The notes below the pieces were generated by a model, which was given only the letters and a program-made list of their open reading frames with translations, was not told the origin of the DNA and ran no database searches. 64,000 nucleotides of DNA from Cephalopachus bancanus (lineage: Eukaryota > Chordata > Mammalia > Primates > Tarsiidae), in the NCBI GenBank assembly GCA_027257055.1, contig JAPVLO010000278.1, positions 1,550,001 to 1,614,000 on the forward strand, in the 5' to 3' direction. Of this stretch, positions 23,131 through 33,320 are shown piece by piece; the stretch's first letter is position 1, and each line of letters begins with the position of its first letter. Made by a program: the position numbers and the translations under genes.

Positions 23131-25960
23131 TCAACTTGGTCGCCAGATCGATGGAGGCATGTCGAATAAATTGATCAGGAATCCAAATAGGAGTAGAATT
23201 CGTCCTGTGGAAATATGCAAGCATATCCTCTCCCACTGGTTAGCAATATGTCACTTCCTCTCCATTAGCTTGTAAGGAGATTCTTCCATTTCACCATAGA
23301 TTTAACATTTCCTTCTGGGTCTAGTTATAGCTGAATTGCCCAAAGAATCTAAATTTAAATGATTTATAACAAATAAAGCATGATTTAAAATATGGTGAGG
23401 AGAGCTATACTTAAACTCCCCCTCTTGTAATTTAGTTTTTGATTTTTTAAAGTTTGGTGGGCTCTTTCAACTATGGCTTGACCTCGTGGATTGTAAGGAA
23501 TTCCTGTGGAATGAGAAATATTAAACTGGGAACAAAACTGTTGAAAAGATTTAGATGTATATGCAGGACCATTATCAGTTTTCAGTTGCTTTGGTATACC
23601 TAGCTGTGAAAAACAAAAGAATAAATGTTGTACCATGTCCTTGTAGGCTTCTCCAGTTCTTGCTGAGCCTAAAATAACATGAGAAAATGTATCCACAGTG
23701 ACATGTAAATAAGATAATTTCCCAAAACTGGGAAAATGAGTCACATCCATTTGCCATAAAACATTAGGTTTAAGTCCTCTAGGATTTACTCCTGTTGGAC
23801 AGGCATTAACAAAAGTAGGACAAGCTGGACAATTCTTAACAATTTGTCTGACTGTTTCGCTAGGTAGATGGAACTGATGACATAAGGCAGTAGCATTTTG
23901 ATGATGAATTTTATGAGAAAGCTGAGCTTGAGTTACTGCTTCAGGTTCCACAGCAGCACATATGGTGGATCTGGTTAAACTATCAGCCAATTGATTGCCT
24001 TGGTGTAAAGGACCAGGAAGGCCAGAATGAGATCTAATATGGTCCACAAAGAACTGTTCCTTCCTGTCACTAATTAGTTGTTGTAATTGAGTTAACAGTT
24101 CCAAAATTGTAGTTTGTTAATAGGAATAATAGCTGTTTCAATATGAGGAAACAGTCCTTTAATATAGCAAGAATTAGTATATAAATTAAATTTAGAGTCT
24201 TTCAGGGCTGTGAAAGCATATAAAACTGTCCTTAATTCTGTTTTGTGTGCTGAAGTTTCTGAGGTTTCCAGCACATGAGACTCATTATTAATGATTATTA
24301 TGGCTTTCCCATTAGATGAGCTGTCAGTAAAGACCAAGGCTGCCCCCTCGAGGGGATTTGAGGAACCATTGGGAGGAAAGATTATAGGGTTTTGCTTTAC
24401 AAATTGTAACAATGAACTTTTAGGTAAATGAGACAAAACTTGTCCCCTATAATCAGTTAAAGCTACTTACCAATTGTCACTAGCTTGAAACAAAGTCTGA
24501 AATTGAAACTCATAAGGAATGCACATCATGTCCAAATAATTCAACACTTCTATGCCTCCCTTTGGTTATAAGTAAGGCTACTAATAAGGATAAGAAGCCA
24601 ATATTTTCTTAGATGACACCAGTAGATGGAACCATTCCATTGGTCCTTCTTGCCACAGACATCCTGTGGGAGTATGGAGAGTGGCCAGAAAAATTAAGTC
24701 CCAAGGCAGGCGGTAGTCTACTCTTTTAACCTTTTGAAACTCAATAGCCTTTTCCACAAGGGATAAGTCTTCCTTGGTCTCTGAGGTTAGAATTCTCTTA
24801 GAATTGGGAGAAGAATCCCCCTGTAAAATATGGAACAAAGGTTTTAAGTCCGCCATGGTAATATGTAAATAGGGTCTAATCCAATTAATATCCCCCAACA
24901 ATTTTTGGAAATCATTTAATGTCACCAAGTGATTTTTTGCAATTGTAAAGGTTGGTGACTTACTGTTTGTGTATGTAATACATGGTCAAAATATGTGAAA
25001 GGAGGATTGGTTTGAATTTTTTCAGGGGAAATTTTTAAACTACAATCAGTTAAGCAGTCACAGTTTCATTAAGAATATTATGTAGCTGGGCTTGGTGGCT
25101 CAGCCTGTAATCCCATGCTTTGGGAGACTGAGGGGAGTGGATTGCCTGAGCCCGCGGGCTTGAGACCCGCCTGGGCAAGCGAGACCTCATCTCTACAATA
25201 AATCAAAAAATTAGCTGGGTGTGGTAGCGCGCACCTGTAGTTCCAGCTACTTGGAAGGCTGAGGTGGAAGGATCGCCGGAGCCCAGCAGGTCGAGGCTGC
25301 GGTGGCCAGGAGTGGCCACTGCACTCCAGTCTGGGTGACAGAGTGAGACTCCAACTCAAAAAAAAAAAAGAATATTATGTAAAAGGGCGTGATTCTCATG
25401 AGCCAGCAAAGTATCATCCGTTTAATGGATTAAATAGGGATTAGGATATTGGCTTCTGATACCTTGCAAGCCAGCATCCACACACTTCTGACACAAGGTG
25501 GGGCTGTTTTTCATTCCTTGTGGCAGGACTATCCACTGAAATCTTTGAAAATGTTGCTTTAAATTCTCGGAGGGTAAACTAAATGCAAATCGTTTACAAT
25601 CCTCTGGGCTTAAAGGTGTAGTAAAGAAACAATCCTGTAAATCAATGACTATAATATTAAAGTTAACAGGTATAGCAGCTGGGGATGGCAATCCAGGCTG
25701 CAATGCTCCCATGGCTTCCTTAGTAGCATTAATAGCTCTTAAATCCTTTAAAAGTCTCCATTTACCAGATTTTTTCTTAATGACAAAAATAGGAGTGTTC
25801 CAAGGACTGGTAGAAAGCTCTATATGACCAGACTCTAATTGTTGCTGAACTCGTTCTTTAGCTGCCTTAAGTTTCTCCGAGGGCATGGGCCATTGTTCCA
25901 CCCAAACCAGTTTGTCGTGTTTCCAGGTAATAGGGTTGGCAGTTTCAGGAACAATGGTCC
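23120..25960 (-). pseudogene. pol: Betaretroviral pol (RT-RNase H-integrase), broken
   Basis: Pol makes proviral DNA and integrates it. The order on the minus strand is as follows. RT fingers and palm (25901-25422) have [12 protein letters not shown] and [13 protein letters not shown], with the DLQDCFF aspartate kept. The YMDD box at 25423-25412 is now stop-T-D-D. An Alu lies at 25085-25367. RT thumb (24928-24581) has LNDFQKLLGDINWIRPYL. RNase H (24436-24092) has FTDSSSNG and E67 of the block, but LYTNS in place of the usual aspartate. Integrase (24104-23385) is the longest open block at 239 codons, with an HHCC zinc region (H64/H68, C92/C95), then D120, D177 and E213 with 35 residues between the last two. 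The C-terminal domain after 23385 is frameshifted. Frame changes lie between RT and thumb and between RNase H and integrase. Confidence 0.93.
25085..25367 (+). mobile_element. Alu element in proviral pol, 14-bp TSD
   Basis: Plus-oriented young-type Alu ('gctgggcttggtggctcag') with an A-tail. The repeat aagaatattatgta lies at 25071-25084 and 25368-25381. It is younger than the provirus. The 297-bp addition is a multiple of three. Confidence 0.95.
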
Positions 25961-26830
25961 CTAGGATAAATTTGAATAGCCAATGCCAGCTTGGTTTGTC
26001 TTTTCATTAACTTGGACAGTTTCCTGTACTCCCTGCCTGTCTTTACCAAGTCCCTTAAAGGGATCATAGCCCATTTGTAGCATTTGTGCTGAAAATTTCT
26101 CATTAGGACTATATAAAAGCATGCCCATTTGAGCGAGAATGTCTCTTCCCCATAATGTAAAGGAGATAGATGGAATTACATATGGGCAGAAAGTTCCTGA
26201 AGTCTCATTGTTTGTCCAATTTAAAATTTGAGAACTTTTAGCCACTGAGGACACTCGACCAATGCCTATAAGTCCTGAAGGAGCCATTTGAGTCGGCCAT
26301 GAAGCAGGCCAATCCTTCCCGACAATACAGAAAACATCAGCTCTGGTGTCTAACAAGCCATTAATTTTAAGTCCTTGTATATATAAATCTTTTACAGGTC
26401 TGGAATTGGTAACCTCCTGAACCCAAAAAGCAACATTGCTAGAACCAAATCCAGAGTCACCGCTAGGCAGGTTAGTTAAAATTTTACCTGCTTTATGGTA
26501 AGGCAGGATCAGCAACTGGGCTATTCTCTGACCTTTGTGAAACTGCATAGTCTTATTAGGGGGAGCAACAAGCACCTGGATTTCCCCTGTGTAATCCAAA
26601 TCCACCACTCCAGCAATAACGGAAATTCCTTGTAAGGATAAGGAGCTTCTGCCTGATATTACACCCACTATTCCTTCCTGGAGAGGGCCCTTAGCTCCCA
26701 TTGGAATTGGGGTTACCGGAACATCCGGGGTTAATATTGTTGTAGTGGAGGAACAGAGGTCCAGTCCTGTGTTCCTTAGGGTGGCTCAAATGAGCTCTGT
26801 GATGACACAAAATGAATGAACAGGTTCATG
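25961..26830 (-). pseudogene. pro: dUTPase-protease (pro), active-site mutant
   Basis: In betaretroviruses this frame joins a dUTPase, which removes dUTP, to the retroviral aspartic protease. A 246-codon open block runs from 26701 to 25961; the same frame continues upstream into the first dUTPase motif (GLDLC at about 26770) past a TGA. dUTPase motifs are visible in order: GRSSLSLQG, AGVVDLDYTGEIQVL, KGQRIAQLLILP and GDSGFGSS. The protease follows, with GLLDTRADV: residue 120 of the block (26342-26344, AGA) is Arg where the catalytic DTG needs Gly. A G-patch (GYDPFKGLGKDRQG) ends it. The frame is -1 relative to gag, which fits ribosomal frameshifting in the family. Confidence 0.93.
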
Positions 26831-28482
26831 GTGGAGGCTGTTCCTATTGTTATCTGGGGCTGGGGCTGACCTCTCTGGTCATTTCCCTGAACCAGGATGA
26901 CTTGTTGCTGAATTAAGGGCATGCCGTTTTTGTGAAATTTAGACCAACACTCTTTTGCCCAATGATAACCTTTTTGACATTTAGGTCACAGTGTTTTTGA
27001 TCAAGTAGCCCCAGTAGGTGGCCTTATAAACTGCCATACCTTGTTTATCTGGACAGTTTCTGCTAATGTGTCCTACTTGACCACAGTTAAAGCAAGACTG
27101 TAATGAGATTTTTTTTGCTTGTTACCACCCCGCATACCTTGAGCAATTTGAGAAAAGGTTTCTCCCTTTAAGGCGGTGGCTATAACCATGCCTTGCATAA
27201 AAGCTGGACTTACATCTGCACATTGTCTAATATAATCGGTTATTTGTCCAGTTGTTCTTACTGGTCTAATCAAGGCCTTGCAAGTGTTAGTAGCATTTAC
27301 ATAAGCCAATTGTTTAATTAAAATTTCTGCTGCTTCTTCACTAGAAATTACCTGGTTGACGGTGGTGGTCAGTCTGGAGACAAAATCCTCATAGTTTTCA
27401 TCTGCTTTTTGTTTTATTTCAGACAAGGAGGAGGTTTGAGTAGAATCAGCAGACAATTTTTTCCAGGCAGTGACAGCACAGCAATTTATCTGAATCAGGA
27501 CTTCTCTAGGTAATATCGCTTGGTTAGTATTTATAGCATACAGCCCAGTTCCTGTAAGCATATCTTTAACAATAGCAAACATACCTGACTGACAACTTTG
27601 ATTTTGAGCCATATGAATTTGAACTTGGTCCTCATATTCTGTTCTCCACAGTAAATAGGTGCCTCTGGATAAAGAACTCTTAGCCAATTGCTGCCAATCA
27701 GGGGCAGTCATCCACCGAGTAGCAAACTGATCCAAAACAGTAACTGTATAAGGAGCCAAAGGGCCGTGTTGTGAGCATGCCTCTTTTAGTTCTTTTACCA
27801 ATTTGTATGGCAGGGGTTCCCATTGAGCTGTGTCTACTCCATCAGTATTGGGGAAATAAAGCACTGGAAAAAATGCTGATAAACTGAAATCTCCTTCCTT
27901 CTCTGCCTCTGTTTGAGCACCCTGCATACCAATTAGAAAGGGGGGAACACAATCGGGTGTAGAATCTGATTTTCTTACCTCTACCTTAGGAAGGGGAGCT
28001 TTGAAAAAAGGTGCATTAGTGTTATCATCAGGATATTTTTGTTTATGGTATTTTGCTGCTTCATCCTCTAATTCAGTTTTATCCTGTGAAGACAATTTGT
28101 CATCATATAAAGGAGGTGCTGAAGCAGTGACAAAAAGGAAAGTTTCCTCCTCATCATCATCAGCAGCAGCACTTTTGGAAGGAAATTTCACATAGTCATG
28201 CTGTGGATCTCAAGCATCTTTAATTAAATTCCACAAAGCAAAAGCATCAGATGGCACTTTCTTAGGACCATGCTGTGTGTAATATAATTTTAGTTCTTCC
28301 CCAAATTTGGCCCAGGTATCCAAATTTACCATACCTTCTTCAGGAAACCACGGACATTGTTTCTGAACAAAATGCAAAAAATGAGCTAAATCATTAGAAG
28401 AGGTCTTAGTTCCACGTTTAGGCAAAGTATTCATTAATATACTGATAAACATTTTTCATTCCTTGGATTCGCTCTGACCCAT
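26793..28482 (-). pseudogene. gag: Betaretroviral gag, with stops
   Basis: Gag builds the particle. The start is chosen at ATG 28482-28480 because it gives MGQSESK, a myristoylation-type N-terminus as in MMTV Gag, with PWFPEEG further on. TGA stops occur at 28458-28456 (codon 9) and 28212-28210. The next block (28191-27073, 372 codons) is in the same frame. It holds a PPLY late-domain-like motif, the capsid region, and a major-homology-like stretch (KADENYEDFVSRL). Nucleocapsid shows two CCHC knuckles: 27094-27053 (complete, off-frame) and 26988-26947 (first Cys codon is TGA). An A8 run at 27109-27116 marks the frame change before knuckle 1. The frame returns before knuckle 2. Confidence 0.93.
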
Positions 28483-28603
28483 GATTATATCATGGCTGTG
28501 GCTTCACAAAAACTATGCTTACCCATCCTCACTCTGCTTGACTCTACAGAGGGGCCTGCAGCACCCTGGGTAAGATTCTATCTGTCCTGAAAAAGAGAAG
28601 AAA

Positions 28604-28612
28604 GCTTACCTT
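28604..28612 (-). promoter_or_regulatory. Candidate major splice donor
   Basis: The minus strand reads AAGGTAAGC, a near-consensus donor (AAG|GTAAG), four bases beyond the PBS in the untranslated leader. In retroviruses a leader donor is used for spliced env RNA. Seen as a motif only; use is inferred. Confidence 0.5.
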
Positions 28613-28616
28613 CCAG

Positions 28617-28634
28617 GTCCCTGTTTGGGCGCCA
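28617..28634 (-). promoter_or_regulatory. Primer binding site, tRNA-Lys3 type
   Basis: TGGCGCCCAAACAGGGAC on the minus strand, two bases inside the 5' LTR end. It differs at one position from the complement of the tRNA-Lys3 3' end as I know it (TGGCGCCCGAACAGGGAC), the primer used by MMTV and lentiviruses. Confidence 0.9.
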
Positions 28635-28636
28635 CC

Positions 28637-29599
28637 TGTGGGAGTCCAGCTCCTGCAAGGTTCAGAGATTCCTGGAGGTGCGATGAAGTGGGCGACTAGG
28701 GGAGAGAAAGAAAGGAACTGGACTGCTGTTCAAAGTGAGCAGAAGCTGTTTATTGCAAATTACAATGGGGTTTTATCCCTAAATTTTGCAAAGTCACCAT
28801 CACAAAACTCAAAAGGTAGCATGTGCCTTTCACATGAACAGGTTCAGGTGCACAAAGGACACTCCCCACTCTCAAAGAACACCTCCCACTCTTAAGCAAA
28901 TGCTTTTTCATACATGAGGAAGAACATGAGGAAGAAAACCACAAATTGTCTTTTTGTTTCTTATGCTTGATTAATATTCCCCAAACCAGTTTCTTATGTG
29001 CCCTTAATTGTATTACAACTACCTCATCTTGAAATAACATCACTCAATATCTAAGCCTGAAACCACCATAATGAATTATTAACTTCTACTATTCTGTACT
29101 AATTCAAACTAGTTTCTATTAAAACAATTGCTGCCATGGTTACACTCTCCTAACACCAGCTGGCCTAATTCAAACTTCACTGGCCCCCCTAAATCAAACT
29201 AAACTAACCACACTTCTACAATAAAATGGTTACCTAAATTTTCTTCAATCTGTATAAACTATTTCCTAAAACCTATATTTATAAATTTATAAAATCACAT
29301 CAAGAGAACCTGTGCCACTAAGGCTCCTCAATGTGACTCAAAGTTGAACTTAAATTGTCTAAAAACAAAAACCATAAACTGTGGAAAATGGGAACAATAA
29401 ACTCCCAAGTTAGCTGTGTTCATTCTGGTTTCAGAGTCCTCTGTTACAGCCAGGAGGAGCCTTTTCTTGTTGCAGTGCCAAGTGGAAAGGGAGGGAGGAA
29501 ATGGGGTCAACAGCTCCCAAACACATCCTAGTGGTCTTGGGGTCAATGGCCCTTCCTGATCCCTAATGCTCAGTGGGCCTTCTTGGCCAGCTCCCAACA
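28637..29599 (-). repeat. Proviral 5' LTR
   Basis: It starts TGTTGGGAGCTGG at 29599 (minus) and ends TCCCACA at 28637. AATAAA on the minus strand is at 28749-28754, with a TATA-like GATAAAA shortly upstream. Immediately outside lies the host repeat aaaatg (29600-29605). A 90-codon reading frame at its U3 start is shared with the 3' LTR. Confidence 0.95.
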
Positions 29600-29605
29600 A
29601 AAATG

Positions 29606-30079
29606 TGTCAGAAAAAAAGAGATAAAATTGAAGCTTGACCAGGATATATGGTTAAAAGTTGCCTGAATAAGCATGACAGGGGCAGTGCCTTTTAGACACT
29701 GTAAACACAAATGCTGATTCCAAATAAACAGTAGATGGGATCCGTGAGCCTTAGCTTATCTGATGAGAAAAGTATACCATGTAGTGGTTGAGACAGAGTT
29801 TCTGCATTTATCTCATTGTTTTTGGTATCTAGGATGGCTTTGTGTATTCTCTTATTGTTAAGGATGCGAGTTACCAAGTTGAGGATTTATTTGATATTGA
29901 AAGGCCTGTGGAATATTTGATGTTTTCTCCATTTTAAGATATTGCTGATTCACGCAAAGTATGCCAGATGATTTCTTAAGGTGCAATTTTCAGATAAAAC
30001 TGCCATCATTGCATGAGAAAAATAAAAGGCAGCATGTGCTGCTAAAAAAACTCTGCTAATCAAGATGCTTTAGGTTGTA
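29606..30079. other. Interval with nothing recognised
   Basis: AT-rich sequence following the provirus. No domain, young repeat or signal is recognised; the open frames are short and featureless. Confidence 0.4.
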
Positions 30080-30540
30080 AATGAAAAGTACCCACTTTAA
30101 AGGCCTAAATAACAAAGAGATGCTTTCTTGTTTTCATGCATGTAAGTGGAAGACCAAAGAGTGGATCTGAATCCAGGGGCTTCTATGATGCCACTGGGCC
30201 TATTTGTCCTGTATCTTTTTCCTCTTCTTCCTCTCTACTGCTTCCATTTCCATGCAGACTCTCCCTTTGTGCTGTTGAGAGGCTCCTGCAGCTCCAGCCT
30301 ATAATTCTGCCCTCTTGGTGTCCCTGGTGGAAAGACACCAGCTTGAAAAAAAAAAAGTCCTGAAATCGAAACTCATTGCACTAACTTGGATCAGCAATCT
30401 ACCCCATAGTCAGTCACTATGGCCAGGGGAGTTTTAAGCTTTGATTGAACTTAATTTTAATGCTTACCCTTGGGTGCTGGGTAGAGTAAGCGCACTCACT
30501 CATGGACCGAGAGTAGGGGCATAGGTTATTCTCTAAGGGA
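30080..30540. repeat. Old interspersed repeat, unclassified
   Basis: The order of words ('aatccaggggcttc', 'cctcttcttcctctctact', 'tccctggtggaaagac', 'agtcactatggccagggga', 'tcatggaccgagagtaggg') recalls a common mammalian interspersed repeat that I cannot name with certainty. Non-coding. Confidence 0.4.
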
Positions 30541-30789
30541 AACATGGATCCTGTAAGAGAAGAAGAGGAGGGCAAAAACAAATGTTCACTTCAATTATAC
30601 TGTTAGGAAGACTCCTAATTAATGAATTTAATGAAATGACCTGAAAAGACCAAGATTATCAGACATTTATAGTGTTGGCAACACTTTCAGATGAATTGCA
30701 AAGTTCAATAATTTTCTGCCTAAAAGAAACTTAAATTTAAATATGGAAAGACTTAGGTTGCTGGTAATTACTAGAAGTTAACAAAAAAA

Positions 30790-31006
30790 TTGTGCTATAT
30801 TTCCACATCCTTTCCCTCTTGAGGGCTCCCCACATCCCCCTGCCTGAGCCTAAGACCCCCCTCTGTGCATACTGAGCCCCACATTCCCTCCTGCGAGCTG
30901 TGCTCCAGTCCCACCCATTTGGTCTGTGCCTCCACTTCCCATGAATTGTGCCCCAGAATCTCCCGCACGTGAGTGGCATCCCACCCCTACTGCCTGAGAG
31001 CTGTGC
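30790..31006. repeat. GC-rich degenerate minisatellite, left part
   Basis: A loosely repeated unit of about 22-30 bp built around 'ctgtgcc(c)ccacttccc' ('gagctgtgctccagtccc', 'ctgtgcctccacttccc', 'ttgtgccccagaatctccc'). The same motif continues at 32652 beyond the LTR, so the LTR at 31007-32651 split one array. Confidence 0.6.
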
Positions 31007-32651
31007 TGTCGGGGTGCCAGCCCCGACCAAGGGAAGGGTTAGGACCCACTCCAGAGAATCCGGATGGCGAGAAGAGACCACTCTGAGGCAGTTTCTTCTG
31101 GGAACAGTCTGATCAGGACTGAAGCCAAATTTTATTCGGACTCCTTCCAACTTATATACCATTTTTCATACCCTCCAGCAGTGTGCTAATCACTTGCTGG
31201 GGGCGTACAAGCTCCATGATGTATATTGCGATTTACAAACTACGCATCACAAGACCATCACGAGACTTGCAAGCTCCAAGCAGGCGTGCCTTACAAATCT
31301 CACATCAAGGTCACAGGTGCACAAATACAGTTCGTTTAAAAGTGTCTTCCATAGTGTTCAACAAATCATTCATATAATACTCTTTGTTCTAAACCCTGAT
31401 TAATACAAAAACTTTCTTAGTTAACTCTAGGTTCAATCCAAGTTCACTGACTCCTAATATTTTTTAACGATTGATATTATCAACTTAACACTATACTATA
31501 ATTTATAAGTTTACTTAAATGACTTAATTTTTATTTATTCCATTAACCTATTACAATTCAACATAGTGGCCTGTAATTCTATAACAATTAATTCAAAACT
31601 TATTTCTTACCATGACTTATATGAGTTTCATGATCTAGTGTTTGGGCTTTAATACTATGCTATATCTCATTAAGCTAATACCTTATCATCAAATCTTATA
31701 ATTATCATTGACGTATGATTTTAGAATCATAACACTATAATTCTCATTCTATTCTAATAAAACTATGACTTTAACCCAAAACTTAAATCTTTTTTCCTAG
31801 TATATTAATACATGGCTACATGTAAAATTTCCTATTGTCATATTAGAAGCAAAAACTACAGCGTTGGGAAAGTTTCAGTATACTGATCAAAGGATCTTAA
31901 AATTGGCCTACAGGAACAGGAACTAAAGTCATAATCTGAGAAAAGGAAACTTAAAAAGCTTAAACAAAACCTAAAAGTTTTCTACGAATGCTTATTACTG
32001 TTTAAATCTTTCCGATGGAAATTATATCGTCTTAAATGAATGTTTTATCCGAACAAGTCTATTCTAAAAATCAAATAGTGTCTGCCACATTCTTGGATAA
32101 TGGGCTGCGCAGTTACTATGGAAATGGCCACGGGCTGAAGCAAACAGTTTCGGCATGTAACGAAACTAGAAAAATGTCCTGAAGAAAAACACCCTGCCCG
32201 GCTAAAAGGCGGGGCAATAAAACTATTATGATAATTTAGTTTCTAATCTTAATCCTAGGAGAGACTGCCTTTGGGAACAAGAGCTGAAGAAAAACGCCCT
32301 GCCCGGCTAAAAGGCGGGGCAATAAAACTATTATGATAATTTAGTTTCTAATCTTAATCCTAGGAGAAACTGCCTTTGGGAACAAGAGCTGACTCACCAG
32401 TCTACCAGGAAATAGAAGTTAAAAAGTATCTAGAAGGAAGTAAGACTTAGAAAGGACAAGGTCATTCTGCTGTATAACCTTTCATCAGGCGTATAGAGAT
32501 TTTACTTATAAGTTTTACTGCCATGTATGCACACTGGTCACTAATCACACACCAATATTATAGGTATAACTGATATCCTATATCAGAGGCGATCTTCCAG
32601 ATGGGCCTTTACAGGCCTCAGCCATGTAGCTATAGATGTTGGCTCCCAACA
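31007..32651 (-). repeat. Betaretrovirus-type solo LTR, 1.65 kb
   Basis: On the minus strand it starts TGTTGGGAGCC at 32651 and ends CCCCGACA at 31007. It is flanked by the 6-bp duplication ctgtgc (31001-31006 and 32652-32657). TATATAAG lies at 31151-31158 and AATAAA at 31131-31136, both on minus, giving a normal promoter/poly(A) order. It contains a 105-bp tandem duplication at 32179-32388. The first 380 bases match the LTR at 63618-64000 closely. With its own TSD and no internal genes it is a solo LTR made by LTR-LTR recombination. The U3 is unusually long. Confidence 0.92.
32179..32388. repeat. 105-bp tandem duplication inside LTR U3
   Basis: Two copies, 32179-32283 and 32284-32388, both starting 'ctgaagaaaaac' and ending 'aacaagag'. 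By eye they differ at only two positions (acc/gcc and gagag/gaaac). Each contains 'cggctaaaaggcggggca', a GC-box-like element. Duplicated U3 segments often act as enhancers in retroviruses; this is inferred here. Confidence 0.9.
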
Positions 32652-32900
32652 CTGTGCCTGCCCCCACTTATTTGCACCTGTGCCCCCACTTTTCTCGGCT
32701 GCCCTCCAACACACCCTTTCCTGCAACTTGCTTCCTGCCCAGACCCTTCTGCGCCTGTGCCCCCCACTTCCTGTGATCTGTGCCCCACACACCCCAACCT
32801 CCCTTGAGCTGCATGCCACCCTTTCCCATGGGCACCTGTGGCCCCACTTCCCATGTGCTGTGCCCCACAATCCCTCCTGGTGAGCTCCAGGAATGACCAG
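32652..32900. repeat. GC-rich degenerate minisatellite, right part
   Basis: Continuation of the array cut by the LTR: 'ctgtgcctgcccccactt', 'ctgtgcccccacttttc', 'ctgtgccccccacttcc', 'ctgtgccccacacacccc' and 'ctgtggccccacttccc'. The long reading frames over this stretch on both strands come from its skewed, stop-poor composition. Confidence 0.6.
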
Positions 32901-33314
32901 CATCTGTGGCCTCCTCCAGTGGAGGGCACCAGAAGACAGCATGAGTGAGGGCGGCCATGTGGTGAGCAGCAGCTGGCTGAAGAAGTCATCTGCCAGAACC
33001 TGAGCTATGTGAGTGCAAGGGGGGCTGCAGTCAAAGGTTGTGAGCTCTGGGGATGAGGGATGAGGGCCAGGGTCTGCAGGAAGGAGTAAGGCTGGGATCC
33101 TTCTCATGACCCGTGGGGCATCTCCCCAGTGTCCTGCAAACCAAGGGCCATGTCCATGCAGGTGTCTACTGCAGAGGAGGGGGAAGGGGTTAGGACGCTA
33201 GACTGGGGGTGGGCTTTGGGCTGGGGTTACACAAACCCTGAGGGACTTTGACCTGAAGGGATGGGGTGTGGGAAGGAAGGGGCCCAGGATGTGGGGCAGA
33301 GGGTCAGACCAAGC
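32901..33314. other. GC-rich interval between two LTRs
   Basis: Moderately GC-rich, G-rich on the plus strand near 33170-33300, with no recognised gene. It may be the edge of the same minisatellite domain. Confidence 0.35.
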
Positions 33315-33320
33315 AACCAC

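Larger units (their letters stand above)
20121..29599 (-). mobile_element. Betaretrovirus-like endogenous provirus, complete structure
   Basis: Two LTRs of 965 bp (20121-21085, the 3' LTR) and 963 bp (28637-29599, the 5' LTR) enclose PBS, gag, pro, pol, env and PPT in the minus orientation. The host duplication aaaatg is present at 20115-20120 and 29600-29605; 6 bp is the length made by betaretroviral integrase. Both LTR ends are TG...CA. The gag, dUTPase-protease and pol frames follow each other by successive -1 steps, as in betaretroviruses. Gag N-terminus, Pol and Env words are closest in style to MMTV and HML-type viruses. All genes carry stops or frameshifts. The two LTRs differ by a few percent by eye, so the insertion is not recent, and one later Alu (25085-25367) lies in pol. 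Confidence 0.95.

Noticed and set aside
30136..30363. 75-codon serine/leucine-rich frame
   Set aside because: It lies in an old interspersed repeat; the composition comes from a CT-rich tract.
32179..32388. Two direct repeats considered as a CRISPR-like array
   Set aside because: Two adjacent 105-bp copies without spacers, inside a retroviral LTR of a primate genome; it is a U3 tandem duplication.
32583..33107. 174-codon minus-strand frame with overlapping frames on both strands
   Set aside because: It spans the end of a solo LTR and a GC-rich minisatellite. Several frames are open at once, which is a composition effect.
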